From Candidatus Nanopelagicales bacterium (lineage in GTDB: Bacteria > Actinomycetota > Actinomycetes > S36-B12 > CAIYMF01), in contig JADGOZ010000070.1 of NCBI GenBank assembly GCA_017882705.1, positions 1 to 50,562 on the forward strand: a DNA stretch of 50,562 bases. Direction: 5' to 3'. Positions 16,525 to 25,151 of this stretch are shown here, piece after piece. The translations under genes and the position numbers were made by a program. Within the stretch, counting starts at the first letter, position 1; each line of letters starts with the position of its first letter. The notes below the pieces were generated by a model. That model was not told the DNA's origin. It did no database searches and saw nothing but the letters and a program-made list of their open reading frames with translations.

Positions 16525-16773
16525 TCAGGCGGGCTGGGCGAGCCCGGCCTCGAGGGGGCACCCGGAGACGGTCTCGGACGCCGTGAGGTCCGTGGTCGCG
16601 AGCGACACCGCACGGGGCGCCGGGAACGCCGGCTTCGGCGGGTCGATGAGACGGACGATGCGATCACCCGCGATGTTGCGCGCCCGCACGGCGTACTGCC
16701 CGCAGTCGCAGATCAGCCATCGGGGGTCCTCGTGGTCGACGAACCAGTGCTCGTGCTCGACCGGGACGCTCAT
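16525..16773 (-). CDS. Small Cys-containing hypothetical protein
   Basis: 82 residues, ATG 16773 with GGGGAGAG seven bases upstream. HEHWFVDHEDPRWLICDCGQYAVRAR (7-32) has His and a CDCG pair that could hold a metal; a Pro-rich middle and a further GCPLE follow. It converges on the membrane protein gene. Codon use and the strong ribosome site argue that it is real. Function unknown. Confidence 0.6.
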   Translation of the reverse strand: MSVPVEHEHWFVDHEDPRWLICDCGQYAVRARNIAGDRIVRLIDPPKPAFPAPRAVSLATTDLTASETVSGCPLEAGLAQPA

Positions 16774-17252
16774 GTCGCTCTCCCCTTCGACGCGGCTTCC
16801 GCGAGTGGGCCCACCTGCTCGCTACTCAAAGGTAACCCGCTGTTGCAGTCCGTTTCCAGCCGGTGACATGAATTTCTGACAACAAAATCTGGAACAACGT
16901 GCATCGCGCCGCCGCGGCCGGATGCCGCGTCGCAGATCACTTGTGCCGCAATAACTCTCAGCGATCCACCAAATCCCACCGAAATCCGTCAGGGTTCGCC
17001 ATCGAGTGAGTTTGGCTGAGCGCGCAACAAATTCCGCACGACCCACGACGGCCGAGGAACGTCGTTGTTACATGCCGAGACTGACCGCGACCGCGCACCA
17101 CGGATCCGGCTCGGGGCGTCCGAAGAGGTAACCCTGACCTGCGTCCAGCGCCGCCTCGCCGTCACGTCGCCTGGAGCCACGCCAGGCACCCACCGCGAGC
17201 GATTCCATCCGAGCGGGAACCACGCGAGCGGTCCGTTCGTCCCCCCTTCGTC
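16774..17252. other. 479-bp intergenic stretch with a less GC-rich core
   Basis: No gene recognised. The part from about 16830 to 17080 is clearly poorer in G and C than its surroundings (for example tgaatttctgacaacaaaat near 16867), while the ends are normal. A 6-bp hairpin GCCTGG/CCAGGC lies at 17169-17187, upstream of the MprF-like gene. It may carry the promoter of that gene or be a remnant of transferred DNA. Small open frames here have poor starts and no recognisable product. Confidence 0.4.
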
Positions 17253-19058
17253 ATGCAGTCACCGGCCGACAGCGGCGCCCGGATCCGCCGCGCCTCCGTG
17301 CGACGCTCTGCTGGCGTGCTCGCCTTCCTCGTCGGCGTCCTCAACATGGCCTCGGTGCTGCGGCCCGGTCTCTTCCGGCGATTCGAGTTCCTGGCCGACG
17401 TCCTCCCGGGAGCCGTCGTCTCCGCCTCGGCGGCCGTCAGCGTCGCGGTCGGCCTGCTCCTCGCCGGGCTGGCGTTCGGGCTGGGTCGCGGGAAGCGTCG
17501 GGCCTGGCGGATCGTCGTCGCGCTGCTCGCGTTCGAGGCCGTCCTTCAGGCGACCCAGGCCCACCATGTGCTCAGCGTGGTCTCCGTCGCCCTCCTCGTG
17601 CTGCTCGTCCTGGCGCGCGGCGACTTCGTCGGCCGATCCGAGCCCGTGGCGCGGAGCGGCGCGCTACGGATCGGTCTCGCGCTCCTCGCGTCGAGCCTCG
17701 TCCTCGGCTGGCTGGCGGTGTCTGCGCTCGCGCACCACCTGCATCTGGACGTGTCCGGCGGGAGCCGACTGCTCGACACCGTGCAGGGTTTCGCCGGCAG
17801 GACGACCCAGGTCACCGAGCCGGAGACGCCGCAGTCCGACGCCGTCTACTACCTGCTCGTCGCCATGGCCGCCACGACCTTGCTCGTCACCGGATGGCTG
17901 TTCCTCCGTGCGCCACGCGAGCTGCCGCTGCGTACCGACGACGAGGACGAGCGGCTGCGCTCCCTGATCGTCAGCCATTCGGGCGACGACTCGCTCGGCT
18001 ACTTCGCCCTGCGGGACGACCGGTCGCTGGCCTGGTCCTCGAGCGGGCGCGCCTGCATCTCCTACCGACTGATCGGCTCGACGATGCTCGCGGCCGGAGA
18101 TCCGATCGGGCCTCGCAGCGAGTGGCCGCAGGCGATCGACGCGTTCCTCGACGCCGCGGGCCGCAACTCCGCGGTTCCTGCGGTCGCGGGGTGCTCCGAG
18201 ATAGCCGCTCAGGCATGGGCCCGCCACCGCGGGCTCACCGCACTGGAGTTCGGCGACGAGGCCGTCCTCGACGCGACGACGTTCACGCTCGCGGGACGTG
18301 CGATGCGCAACGTCCGTCAGGCCGTCGCCAGGGCGGAACGGTCCGGTCTCGCCGTACGCATCCGCCGTCTCGGCGAGGTGCCCGATGCGGAGATGGACCG
18401 CATCCGCACCCAGGTGGACCTGTGGCGCGGGGGCGAGCTCGAACGCGGCTTCTCCATGGCGCTCGGCCGGCTCGACAGGGAGCTCGACCCGGAATCGGTC
18501 CTGGTCCTCGCCGAGATCGACGACGAGCCGCGCGCGCTGCTCGTGCTGGTGCCCTGGGGTCGGGACGGACTGTCCCTGGACCTCATGCGCCGTGACGCGC
18601 ACGCCGAGTCCGGCGTGAACGAGCTGATGATCTCGCGACTCATGGCTGCTGCGCCGGGCCTGGGCGTGACCCGGGTGTCGCTCAACTTCGCCGCGTTCCG
18701 CGAGGCGATCGAGCGGTCCGAACGGTTCGGCGCCCCCGCCGGGACGCGGCTGTGGGGTCGAACGCTCCGCCTCGCCGCCCACGGGTCGCAAGCAGACTCG
18801 CTCTACCGGTTCAACGCCAAGTTCGCCCCCGAGTGGCGACGCCGCTTCCTCGTGTACCCGGTCGCCGTCGGACTGCCCCGGGTGACGTGGGCCTATCTGC
18901 GGGCCGAGGGCATGGTGCCCTCGCTCCGGCGGACGCGTGTGGCGCGGCGCCAACGTCGCACCGATCTCGCCGCGCCGCCGGGCGACGTTTCGAGCCTGCC
19001 GCGCGACGTCGCCGAGGACACCGGGACGACCGGCCGGGACCGGATGGAGAGCAGATGA
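17253..19058 (+). CDS. Aminoacyl-phosphatidylglycerol synthase (MprF/LPG_synthase_C type)
   Basis: 601 residues. About six N-terminal membrane helices (from GVLAFLVGVLNMASVLRPG to AATTLLVTGWLFL near residue 216), then a cytosolic double-GNAT domain with the MprF hallmarks SLGYFALRDDRSLAWSSSGRACISYR, STMLAAGDPIGP, RHRGLTALEFGDEAV and the R..NVRQAVARAERSG helix. The end MRRDAHAESGVNELMISRLM and SLYRFNAKFAPEWRRRFLVYP is also typical. These enzymes move an amino acid from tRNA to phosphatidylglycerol (or diacylglycerol), lowering surface charge. No tRNA-synthetase domain is fused, unlike mycobacterial LysX. Overlaps the next gene. Confidence 0.88.
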   Translation: MQSPADSGARIRRASVRRSAGVLAFLVGVLNMASVLRPGLFRRFEFLADVLPGAVVSASAAVSVAVGLLLAGLAFGLGRGKRRAWRIVVALLAFEAVLQATQAHHVLSVVSVALLVLLVLARGDFVGRSEPVARSGALRIGLALLASSLVLGWLAVSALAHHLHLDVSGGSRLLDTVQGFAGRTTQVTEPETPQSDAVYYLLVAMAATTLLVTGWLFLRAPRELPLRTDDEDERLRSLIVSHSGDDSLGYFALRDDRSLAWSSSGRACISYRLIGSTMLAAGDPIGPRSEWPQAIDAFLDAAGRNSAVPAVAGCSEIAAQAWARHRGLTALEFGDEAVLDATTFTLAGRAMRNVRQAVARAERSGLAVRIRRLGEVPDAEMDRIRTQVDLWRGGELERGFSMALGRLDRELDPESVLVLAEIDDEPRALLVLVPWGRDGLSLDLMRRDAHAESGVNELMISRLMAAAPGLGVTRVSLNFAAFREAIERSERFGAPAGTRLWGRTLRLAAHGSQADSLYRFNAKFAPEWRRRFLVYPVAVGLPRVTWAYLRAEGMVPSLRRTRVARRQRRTDLAAPPGDVSSLPRDVAEDTGTTGRDRMESR

Positions 19059-20212
19059 GCCTCGACCTCACCGGCGGGCTGCTCGCGGGGCTCCTCGTCG
19101 TCCTCGCCGTCGCCCTGCCCGTCGTCTCGCTCGGCGTGTGGCCCCGGGTCCGCGGGCGCGCGCTCGTGCGACAGGCCCAGCGGTGGGCGCTGCTGGTCGC
19201 GTCGCAGGCCGCGGCCGTCATCGCCGTGCTCGTGCTGATCAACAACTACTTCGGTCTCTACAGCAGCTGGGACGACCTCCTCGGCCGAACCCCGAGCGGC
19301 TCGGTCGCCGGCGCGCTCGACCCGCTCGGGACCGCCGGTCGCACGTCGGCGCCGACAACCACCTCGCCAGCCCCCGGTGCCTCCGGCGCGGCGCAGGTGG
19401 CGTCGCAGGTCCCGTGGGCAGGAGGCACGCCGGCCGGCTTCACCTCCTACTCCGAGCCCAGGACCTTCCTCGCGCAGGTGACGGTGCCCGGGAGCTCGAC
19501 CCCGCTCGGGCTGTACGTCTCGCTGCCGCAGCAGTACTTCGACCCGGCGTACGCCCAGACCGCGTTCCCCGTGGTCGAGCTCCTCCACGGCTACCCCGGC
19601 TCGCCGACGACCTGGTACCACGCGATGGCCGTCCTGCAGGGCCTCGACCGGGCGACGGCGTCGGGCGGCACACCGTTCGTGCTCGTCGTCCCCCAGATCT
19701 CGGTGCCCGGTGCCCCGGACCTCGAGTGCAGCGACGTGCCGGGCCAGCCCCAGCTGGCGACGTTCCTGACCCACGAGGTCCACGACGTGGTCACGACCCA
19801 CTTCCGGGTGCGGGCGGACCGGGCCGGCTGGGGGCTCATGGGCTACTCCGAGGGCGGCTACTGCGCGGCCCAGCTCCTGCTGCGCAACCCCGGCCTGTTC
19901 GCCGCCGGCGTCTCGATCTCGGGCTACGACGCGCCGGAGTCCACGTTCTTCGACGCCTATCCGGCGCTGCGCAAGGCGGGCAGCCTCCAGCGCCTGCTGT
20001 CCGGCCGCCCGGACGTCGCGCTGCTGGCCACCGCGAGCCGCCAGGACCCGCAGAGCAGCGGGAGCCTCGTCGGCCTGTCCCACGGCGTACGTCCGCCGAC
20101 GGTCGTGAAGACGGTGTCCTACACGCAGGGCGGGCACAACACCTCCGACTGGTCCGCCGAGCTGCCCACCTACTTCCTCTGGCTGAGCCACCGGCTCGCC
20201 ACGCTCCACTAG
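19055..20212 (+). CDS. Membrane-anchored alpha/beta-hydrolase (Putative esterase family)
   Basis: 385 residues. ATG 19055 overlaps the previous stop as ATGA, which fixes the start. Two to three N-terminal helices (GLLAGLLVVLAVALPVVSLGVW; ALLVASQAAAVIAVLVLINNYFGLYSSW) and a Ser/Thr/Pro-rich linker (around 95-130) lead to an esterase-D/antigen-85-like domain: VVELLHGYPGSPTTWYH (oxyanion region), GWGLMGYSEGGYCA with the nucleophile Ser in G-Y-S-E-G, and a late GGHNTSDW giving the catalytic His. In Corynebacterium and others, an esterase gene sits beside an aminoacyl-lipid synthase and hydrolyses its product. I infer the same here: an outward-facing aminoacyl-lipid hydrolase. Confidence 0.82.
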   Translation: MSLDLTGGLLAGLLVVLAVALPVVSLGVWPRVRGRALVRQAQRWALLVASQAAAVIAVLVLINNYFGLYSSWDDLLGRTPSGSVAGALDPLGTAGRTSAPTTTSPAPGASGAAQVASQVPWAGGTPAGFTSYSEPRTFLAQVTVPGSSTPLGLYVSLPQQYFDPAYAQTAFPVVELLHGYPGSPTTWYHAMAVLQGLDRATASGGTPFVLVVPQISVPGAPDLECSDVPGQPQLATFLTHEVHDVVTTHFRVRADRAGWGLMGYSEGGYCAAQLLLRNPGLFAAGVSISGYDAPESTFFDAYPALRKAGSLQRLLSGRPDVALLATASRQDPQSSGSLVGLSHGVRPPTVVKTVSYTQGGHNTSDWSAELPTYFLWLSHRLATLH

Positions 20213-20244
20213 CTGCAACGGGCCGGCTCCGGTCGCTCCGGGCG

Positions 20245-20250
20245 TACTGT
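20245..20250 (+). promoter_or_regulatory. -10 box TACTGT of a probable leaderless gene (SGNH hydrolase)
   Basis: TACTGT, six bases, then ATG 20257; no ribosome site in between. Confidence 0.5.
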
Positions 20251-20256
20251 CGCGGG

Positions 20257-21324
20257 ATGCGTGCCCTCGCGATCCGGGCGGCTGCGGCCGCCGTCACGCT
20301 CGGCCTGACGCTGTCGCCCCCGCCCGCAGCGCAGGCGAGCGACTCCACCTGGCCGGTCGCGGGGCAGCGGCTGACGACGGTCCGCGACGTCGAGACGCTC
20401 GGGGACTCCGTTCCCTACGGCACCCGCTGCGGCTGCCGGCCCTTCCCGTCCCTGACCGCGTCACGGCTCGCCGCGCTCGACGGTCCCGCAGTCGTCTCCA
20501 CCAACGACTCGTATCCCGGCTACCGCGTCGACAACGTGCTGGCGCAGCTCACCAGCAGTGCCCGCGTGCGGGCCCGGGTGCGTGCCGCCCAGGTCGTCAT
20601 CGTGGAGATCGGCGCGAACGACGTCGGCTACTCGTCCGTCTGCCGCACGTCGGTCGCCTGCTACACCAAGCGCCTGCCGCACGTGCGGGCGTCCCTGACC
20701 CGCATCGTGACCACGATCCGTGCGCTCGCACCGGGCCGGCGGATCGGGATCGTGCTCCTCGGCTACTGGAACGTCTGGCTCGACGGCAGGTACGCCGCAG
20801 CCCGCGGCCCTGCCTACGTGAAGGCCGGCGTCACGGTCACGCTGGCGACCGACGCCGTCATCAGGTCCGTCGCGCAGAGCACCGGCTCGGCGTACGCCGA
20901 CCTGTGGCTCGCGTTCCGCGGCACCACGTCGCGCGACGACACGGCGCTCCTCGCCTCCGACGGCGACCATCCCGACGCCGCGGGGCACGCCGTGATCGCC
21001 GCGGCGGTCGTGCGGGTCCTGCGGTCGTCGCTGTCGGCCGTCCCCTACCCGGCGGTCGCGCGGGCGCACCTCGTACCCGGCGCGCGCAACGCCGACGTGA
21101 CGACCTACCAGGAGGCGCTGCGCGAGCTCCTGACCCGGGTCGGGCGCCTCGGCGTGCTCGACCCGGCGGGCATCACCGGCACCTACGGCCCGGAGACCCG
21201 GTCGATGACCCGGGCGGCGTACGGCTACGAGGCTGCAGCGACCGGTGACCCGTCGTGGCTGCGGGGCGACCTGGCGGTGCCCGGCCCCGGCCTGCTCCGA
21301 GCGCTCGGACTGCACCTGCGCTGA
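20257..21324 (+). CDS. Secreted SGNH hydrolase with C-terminal peptidoglycan-binding-like domain
   Basis: 355 residues. Signal peptide MRALAIRAAAAAVTLGLTLSPPPAAQAS. The SGNH/GDSL blocks are VETLGDSVPYG (block I Ser), TNDSYPGYR (block II Gly), VEIGANDVGY (block III Asn) and DGDHPDAAGH (block V Asp and His). Two Cys pairs (CGC, and CRTSVAC) probably form disulfides. The last 90 residues, GARNADVTTYQEALRELLTRVG...GITGTYGPETRSMTRAAY, match the peptidoglycan-binding domain 1 fold with its G.YGPET. Probably a wall-bound esterase or lipase. Substrate unknown. Confidence 0.85.
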   Translation: MRALAIRAAAAAVTLGLTLSPPPAAQASDSTWPVAGQRLTTVRDVETLGDSVPYGTRCGCRPFPSLTASRLAALDGPAVVSTNDSYPGYRVDNVLAQLTSSARVRARVRAAQVVIVEIGANDVGYSSVCRTSVACYTKRLPHVRASLTRIVTTIRALAPGRRIGIVLLGYWNVWLDGRYAAARGPAYVKAGVTVTLATDAVIRSVAQSTGSAYADLWLAFRGTTSRDDTALLASDGDHPDAAGHAVIAAAVVRVLRSSLSAVPYPAVARAHLVPGARNADVTTYQEALRELLTRVGRLGVLDPAGITGTYGPETRSMTRAAYGYEAAATGDPSWLRGDLAVPGPGLLRALGLHLR

Positions 21325-21360
21325 CCGTCGACGGACCACCTGGAGCGCGGGACTCCGGCG

Positions 21361-21447
21361 TCAGTACCCGTTCAGCATCTGCCTCGCCGCGACGATGCGC
21401 TGGACCTGGTTGGTGCCCTCGTAGATCTGGGTGATCTGCGTGGCGAT
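21361..21447 (-). pseudogene. Orphan 3' end of an acyl-CoA dehydrogenase gene
   Basis: On the minus strand the frame reads TQITQIYEGTNQVQRIVAAR then QMLNGY and stop. It is the catalytic-Glu end of an acyl-CoA dehydrogenase (QIYEGTNQVQR). Nothing of the rest of the gene precedes it: upstream it reads ADRAVIAGQRIA and then the 19-bp repeat. The intact gene at 34716-35885 has the same DNA over 59 bases but ends QLLAKY. It is either the old chromosomal end displaced by insertion or a remnant of a duplicated gene. Confidence 0.75.
21379..21437. repeat. 59-bp direct repeat, left copy (candidate att site)
   Basis: It begins CTGCCTCGCCGCGACGATGC and is identical over 59 bases to 34734-34792. Identity stops sharply on both sides, which suits a crossover region better than slow decay of a duplicated gene. 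Confidence 0.8.
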
Positions 21448-21474
21448 TCGCTGACCTGCGATGACGGCGCGGTC

Positions 21475-21493
21475 GGCACACAACTGACACACA
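21475..21493. repeat. 19-bp direct repeat, left copy
   Basis: GGCACACAACTGACACACA, also present once at 34596-34614 in the same orientation. Both copies lie near the ends of the nitrate block. Confidence 0.7.
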
Positions 21494-21740
21494 ACGATGC
21501 GCGCACGTGCCGATCCCTGCCGTTCAGGCGGACTTCGTCGTGCTCACCCGACCGCCGTCGACGCCGCCGCGTTCCTGCCTCTCGTCACTGTCGAAGGTGC
21601 GTCAACCCGGGCGTGCACGCGCTTCCCGAGCCCGAGCGCTGCCGCGCGCAAGCCCCAGCACCGAGGTGACGGGTGTCAGCGCTGCGACGAGTCCGTCCGC
21701 GGCGCACCTCCCGAACTGGCTGTGCTGACGTGGTGCGGCG

Positions 21741-22073
21741 CTATGCGCTGGCGACAACTGTGAGGAGCACCGCGCAGTCGGTCAGCGCCTCCAGCGCGTG
21801 ACGCCCCGGAGGGATGACGGCGTAAGAGCCCGGTCCGCCGTCCCACGTCTGCTCTGCGGAGGCCAGCCTGACGCTCCCGCGCAGGACCTGAAGGGTGGCC
21901 TCGCCCGGGTTCTCGTGCTCGTCGAGGCTTCGCCCCACGGTCAGCGCCATGAGCGTCTGGCGCAGCCGGTGACCGGTCCCGCCGTAGATCGTGCGGCTGC
22001 TGCGGCCGCTCGACGAGATCGCCGCAGCCTTGATGTGCTCGTCAGCCAGTTCGGTGAGTGATTCATGCTCCAT
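21741..22073 (-). CDS. Cupin-domain protein
   Basis: 110 residues, ATG 22073 with a GCAGGAAG ribosome site. Single cupin barrel: VGRSLDEHENPGEATLQVLRGSVRL (47-71) is motif 1, with one clear His-Glu pair and a Pro-Gly turn, and GGPGSYAVIPPGRHALEALTDCAVLL is motif 2. It probably binds a metal or small molecule, perhaps as a sensor or quencher. It follows narI by 44 bases in the same direction, so it is likely the last gene of the nitrate reductase operon. Its role there is unknown. Confidence 0.8.
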   Translation of the reverse strand: MEHESLTELADEHIKAAAISSSGRSSRTIYGGTGHRLRQTLMALTVGRSLDEHENPGEATLQVLRGSVRLASAEQTWDGGPGSYAVIPPGRHALEALTDCAVLLTVVASA

Positions 22074-22117
22074 GTGCTTCCTGCTTTCCTGACGGCGTGC
22101 GTCACGGTGGGCGGCGA

Positions 22118-22840
22118 TCAGCTCCCGATCTTCTCCCAGCCGCGACGCGGGGCCCGAGCCGAGCCATGCGCGTCACGGCTTCGGTAGACGATGTAGGGAC
22201 GGGCGAGATAGCCGACCGGAGCGCTGAAGACGTGGACGAGACGGGTGAACGGCCACAGCGCGAAGAGGCCCATCGCGAGCAGCGCGTGGATCTGGAAGGA
22301 CAGCGGAGCCGACTGCATGAGCGCTGCGTCGGGCTGGAACCAGAACACGCTGCGGAACCAGACCGCGACGTCCGCGCGGTAGTCGTGCCCGCCACCGAGC
22401 AACTGGACCACGAGCGAGTTGTACATGCCCATCGCGATGACCGCCCCGAGCATCACGTACATGGCCTTGTCCATGCGGGTCGTCACCCGGAAGACCGACG
22501 GGGTGGAGCGCCGGCGGTAGATCAGCAGCAGGAGGCCGACGACAGTCATGAGGCCGAAGACGCTTCCTGTGGTCACGGCCATGAGGTGGTAGCCCTCCTC
22601 GGAGAGCCCGAGCCTGGTGGTCCAGGTCTCGGGGACGACGAGGCCCACGATGTGGCCGAGCAGGACGCCGAGGATGCCGAAGTGGAACAGCGGGCTGCCC
22701 CAGGCGAGCAGCCTGTTCTCGTACATCTGCGATGACCGCGACGTCCAGCCGAACTTGTCGTAGCGGTAGCGCCAGAAGAGTCCCACGATGAAGCAGGTGA
22801 GTGCGGCGTAGGGAAGCACCACCCAGACGAACGAGGTCAT
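22118..22840 (-). CDS. narI: Respiratory nitrate reductase gamma subunit (cytochrome b)
   Basis: 240 residues. ATG 22840 overlaps the narJ stop as ATGA; the longer upstream frame runs through narJ and is rejected. Five membrane helices: VVLPYAALTCFIVGLFWRYRYDKFGWTSRSSQ, PLFHFGILGVLLGHIVGLVVPE with two heme-ligand His, a third with GLMTVVGLLLLIYRR, a fourth with MYVMLGAVIAMGMYNSL, and a last FQIHALLAMGLFALWPFTRLVHVFSAP with two further His. It takes electrons from menaquinol and passes them through two b hemes to narH. The length matches the family. Confidence 0.95.
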   Translation of the reverse strand: MTSFVWVVLPYAALTCFIVGLFWRYRYDKFGWTSRSSQMYENRLLAWGSPLFHFGILGVLLGHIVGLVVPETWTTRLGLSEEGYHLMAVTTGSVFGLMTVVGLLLLIYRRRSTPSVFRVTTRMDKAMYVMLGAVIAMGMYNSLVVQLLGGGHDYRADVAVWFRSVFWFQPDAALMQSAPLSFQIHALLAMGLFALWPFTRLVHVFSAPVGYLARPYIVYRSRDAHGSARAPRRGWEKIGS

Positions 22841-23475
22841 GAGCGCACCTTCAGGGAGTCGACCGAGAAGAAGGGCTCGAGCCCGACGGCTTCGGCGGGC
22901 GGCCCCTCGCTGGCCAGGGTCAGCGCGGCGGAACGCACCTCCGCGGACGGCGCCGGAAGGCTGGCCTCGAGCGCTCGCACGACGTCGGCGTAGGCGGAAC
23001 GCATGTCGTCCAACGACTCTCGCAGCACGTGGATGCCGGACTGGTGCTCGAGCAGGAGGGCGAGCGCCATGTCCTCGTGCCCGACCGCGGCGAGCTCGAG
23101 GACCACGGGGAGGAAGTCCGGGAGCTCCCCGCCGTCGACGGAGAACCCGCGCTGGCGGAACGCGTCCTGGAACCGCCAGAGCGCCATGCCACGCCGACGC
23201 GTGTCGCCGTTGAGGTAGTACGTCAGGTAGAGGCAGTTGCGGCGCTTGAGGTCGAACGTCGCGACGTATTCCTGCTGCAGGTCGAGGAGCCGGGTCGCGG
23301 AGACGTGCTCCAGGAACCGTGACAGGGGCGCGCCACTCGCTGCTGGGAGGTCGGCGAGCAGCGGCGACAGGTTCACCACGAGGGCGTCGAGCTCGTCGTC
23401 CGGGTACTGCAGCAGCCCCGATGCCGCCGCGAACACGATCCGCCGCTGGGTGGCATCTGCGGTGCTCAGCCTCAT
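22837..23475 (-). CDS. narJ: Nitrate reductase molybdenum cofactor assembly chaperone
   Basis: 212 residues from ATG 23475, whose first base is also the last base of the narH stop (TGATG). The all-helical TorD/NarJ fold shows in LLQYPDDELDALVVNLSPLL, the motif FDLKRRNCLYLTYYLNGDTRRRG (about 83-105), typical of NarJ, and ELPDFLPVVLELAA. It holds NarG during insertion of the Mo-bis-MGD cofactor and Fe-S clusters. The coupling to narH and narI keeps production in step. Confidence 0.93.
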   Translation of the reverse strand: MRLSTADATQRRIVFAAASGLLQYPDDELDALVVNLSPLLADLPAASGAPLSRFLEHVSATRLLDLQQEYVATFDLKRRNCLYLTYYLNGDTRRRGMALWRFQDAFRQRGFSVDGGELPDFLPVVLELAAVGHEDMALALLLEHQSGIHVLRESLDDMRSAYADVVRALEASLPAPSAEVRSAALTLASEGPPAEAVGLEPFFSVDSLKVRS

Positions 23476-25151
23476 CACTCCTCCTCCGTCGGTGGCTCGT
23501 CCTGTTCCGCGGACCGGCGCGGCGGGAACATCCCGGGCGGTGCCTCGCCACCGGACCACGTCAGCAGGTCGACAGCACCCCGGGACTCCGGGAGGTCGTC
23601 GTAGCGGTCGGCCTCCGCCCGCTGCTTGGTGAGCTGGAACGTCTCGACGGACGCCGGTGTGCCCGACGCCTCGCCGAACACGCCCATGCCGCCCATGCCG
23701 GGTCCGCCGTCGAAGTCGAGGCTGCAGCCGGCGATCTCGTCGAGCGCCCGGCCCGCCTCTACGTGGGCGGCGGGGATGACATACCTGTCCTCGTACTTCG
23801 CGATCGCGAGGAGCCGGTAGAGCTCCTCGATCGTCTGCCCGGTCATGCCGACCGCGGCCGCGATCGACTCGTCGCGCTCGTCGCCGAGATTGATGCGGCG
23901 CATGTAGGACCGCATCGCGGCAAGGATGCGCAGGCTGTTCTCGACGGGAGCGGGATCACCCGCGGTGAACACCTCGGCGAGGTACTCCACCGGGATCCGC
24001 AGCTGGTCGATCGCGGCGAAGAGGGTGTCCTTGTCCTCGCCGTCGGCCCCTGTCGAGCTCACTGCGTCGACGACAGGCGACAGCGGTGGGATGTACCAGA
24101 CCATCGGCATCGTGCGGTACTCCGGGTGCAGCGGGAGCGCAATGCGATAGCGGTTGGTGAGCGCGTAGACCGGTGACTTCTGGGCCGCCTCGATCCAGTC
24201 CTCGGCGATGCCCTCGGCCCGCGCGGCAGCGATCACCGTCGGGTCGTCGGGGTCGAGGATGACCGAGCGCTGCGCCTCGAGCAGGTCGTGTTCGTCCTCG
24301 ACCGATGCGGCCGCGAGGACGGCGTCGGCGTCGTAGAGGAACAGCCCGATGTAGCGCAGGCGACCGACGCAGGTCTCGGCGCACACGGTCGGCAGACCGG
24401 CCTCGACGCGCGGGTAGCAGAAGGTGCACTTCTCGGCCTTGCCTGTGCGGTGGTTGAAGTAGACCTTCTTGTAGGGGCAGCCGCTCACGCACATGCGCCA
24501 GCCACGGCAGCCGTCCTGGTCGACGAGCACGATGCCGTCCTCGGCCCGCTTGTAAATCGCCCCGGACGGGCAGCTCGCGACGCACGCCGGGTTGAGGCAG
24601 TGCTCGCAGATCCGCGGCAGGTGGAACATAAAGGTCTTCTCGAACTCGAGCTTCACGAGGTCGCCGAGCTTCTTCACGATCGGGTCCTGCGGCGCGTACT
24701 CCGGGGCGCCACCGAGGTCGTCGTCCCAGTTCGCCGACCAGCGGATCTGCATCGGCAGTCCGGTGATCAGCGACTTGGGACGGGCGACCGGTACGTCGTC
24801 GCCGGCCGGGGCGTTCAGCAGTGTGTCGTACTCGTAGGTCCAGGGCTCGTAGTAGTCCTTGAGCCCGGGGAGCTTGGGGTTGCTGAAGATCCGGGACAGG
24901 CGCTTGATTCGACCGCCGGCGCGGAGCTTGAGCTTGCCGCGCGAGGTGCGGACCCAGCCGCCGCCCCACTTCTCCTGGTCCTCGTGCAGCCGCGGGTAGC
25001 CGAGACCGGGGCGGGTCTCGACGTTGTTGAACCAGACGTACTCGACGCCGGTGCGGTTGGTCCACGCCTGCTTGCACGTGACCGAGCAGGTGTGGCACCC
25101 GATGCACTTGTCGAGGTTCATCACCATGCCCATCTGGGCCATGACGCGCAT
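23475..25151 (-). CDS. narH: Respiratory nitrate reductase beta subunit (Fe-S)
   Basis: 558 residues from ATG 25151, sharing one base with the narG stop (TGATG). All four ligand groups are present: CIGCHTCSVTC (16-26), CEHCLNPACVASCP, CRGWRMCVSGCP, where Trp replaces a Cys as in the [3Fe-4S] cluster of known NarH, and CTFCYPRVEAGLPTVCAETC. The rest (KPKSLITGLPMQIRW-type region, PVYALTNRY, HPEYRTMPMVWYIPPLSPV) is family-typical, with an acidic C-terminal tail. It wires NarI hemes to NarG. Confidence 0.96.
   Translation of the reverse strand: MRVMAQMGMVMNLDKCIGCHTCSVTCKQAWTNRTGVEYVWFNNVETRPGLGYPRLHEDQEKWGGGWVRTSRGKLKLRAGGRIKRLSRIFSNPKLPGLKDYYEPWTYEYDTLLNAPAGDDVPVARPKSLITGLPMQIRWSANWDDDLGGAPEYAPQDPIVKKLGDLVKLEFEKTFMFHLPRICEHCLNPACVASCPSGAIYKRAEDGIVLVDQDGCRGWRMCVSGCPYKKVYFNHRTGKAEKCTFCYPRVEAGLPTVCAETCVGRLRYIGLFLYDADAVLAAASVEDEHDLLEAQRSVILDPDDPTVIAAARAEGIAEDWIEAAQKSPVYALTNRYRIALPLHPEYRTMPMVWYIPPLSPVVDAVSSTGADGEDKDTLFAAIDQLRIPVEYLAEVFTAGDPAPVENSLRILAAMRSYMRRINLGDERDESIAAAVGMTGQTIEELYRLLAIAKYEDRYVIPAAHVEAGRALDEIAGCSLDFDGGPGMGGMGVFGEASGTPASVETFQLTKQRAEADRYDDLPESRGAVDLLTWSGGEAPPGMFPPRRSAEQDEPPTEEE

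Larger units (their letters stand above)
21325..21740. other. Junction region left of the nitrate block
   Basis: 416 bases without an intact gene. It holds an orphan acyl-CoA dehydrogenase 3' end (21361-21437), a 19-bp direct repeat (21475-21493), then about 250 bases in which I recognise nothing; open frames there (such as one at 21497-21763) read as shadow translations and overlap the cupin gene end. The region is the left edge of the segment described under the direct repeats. Confidence 0.5.

Noticed and set aside
17065-17967. Open frame overlapping the start of the MprF-like gene
   Set aside because: Ser/Arg-rich out-of-frame shadow with no family resemblance.
21497-21763. 88-residue open frame next to the 19-bp repeat
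   Set aside because: No recognisable product or ribosome site and it overlaps the cupin gene.
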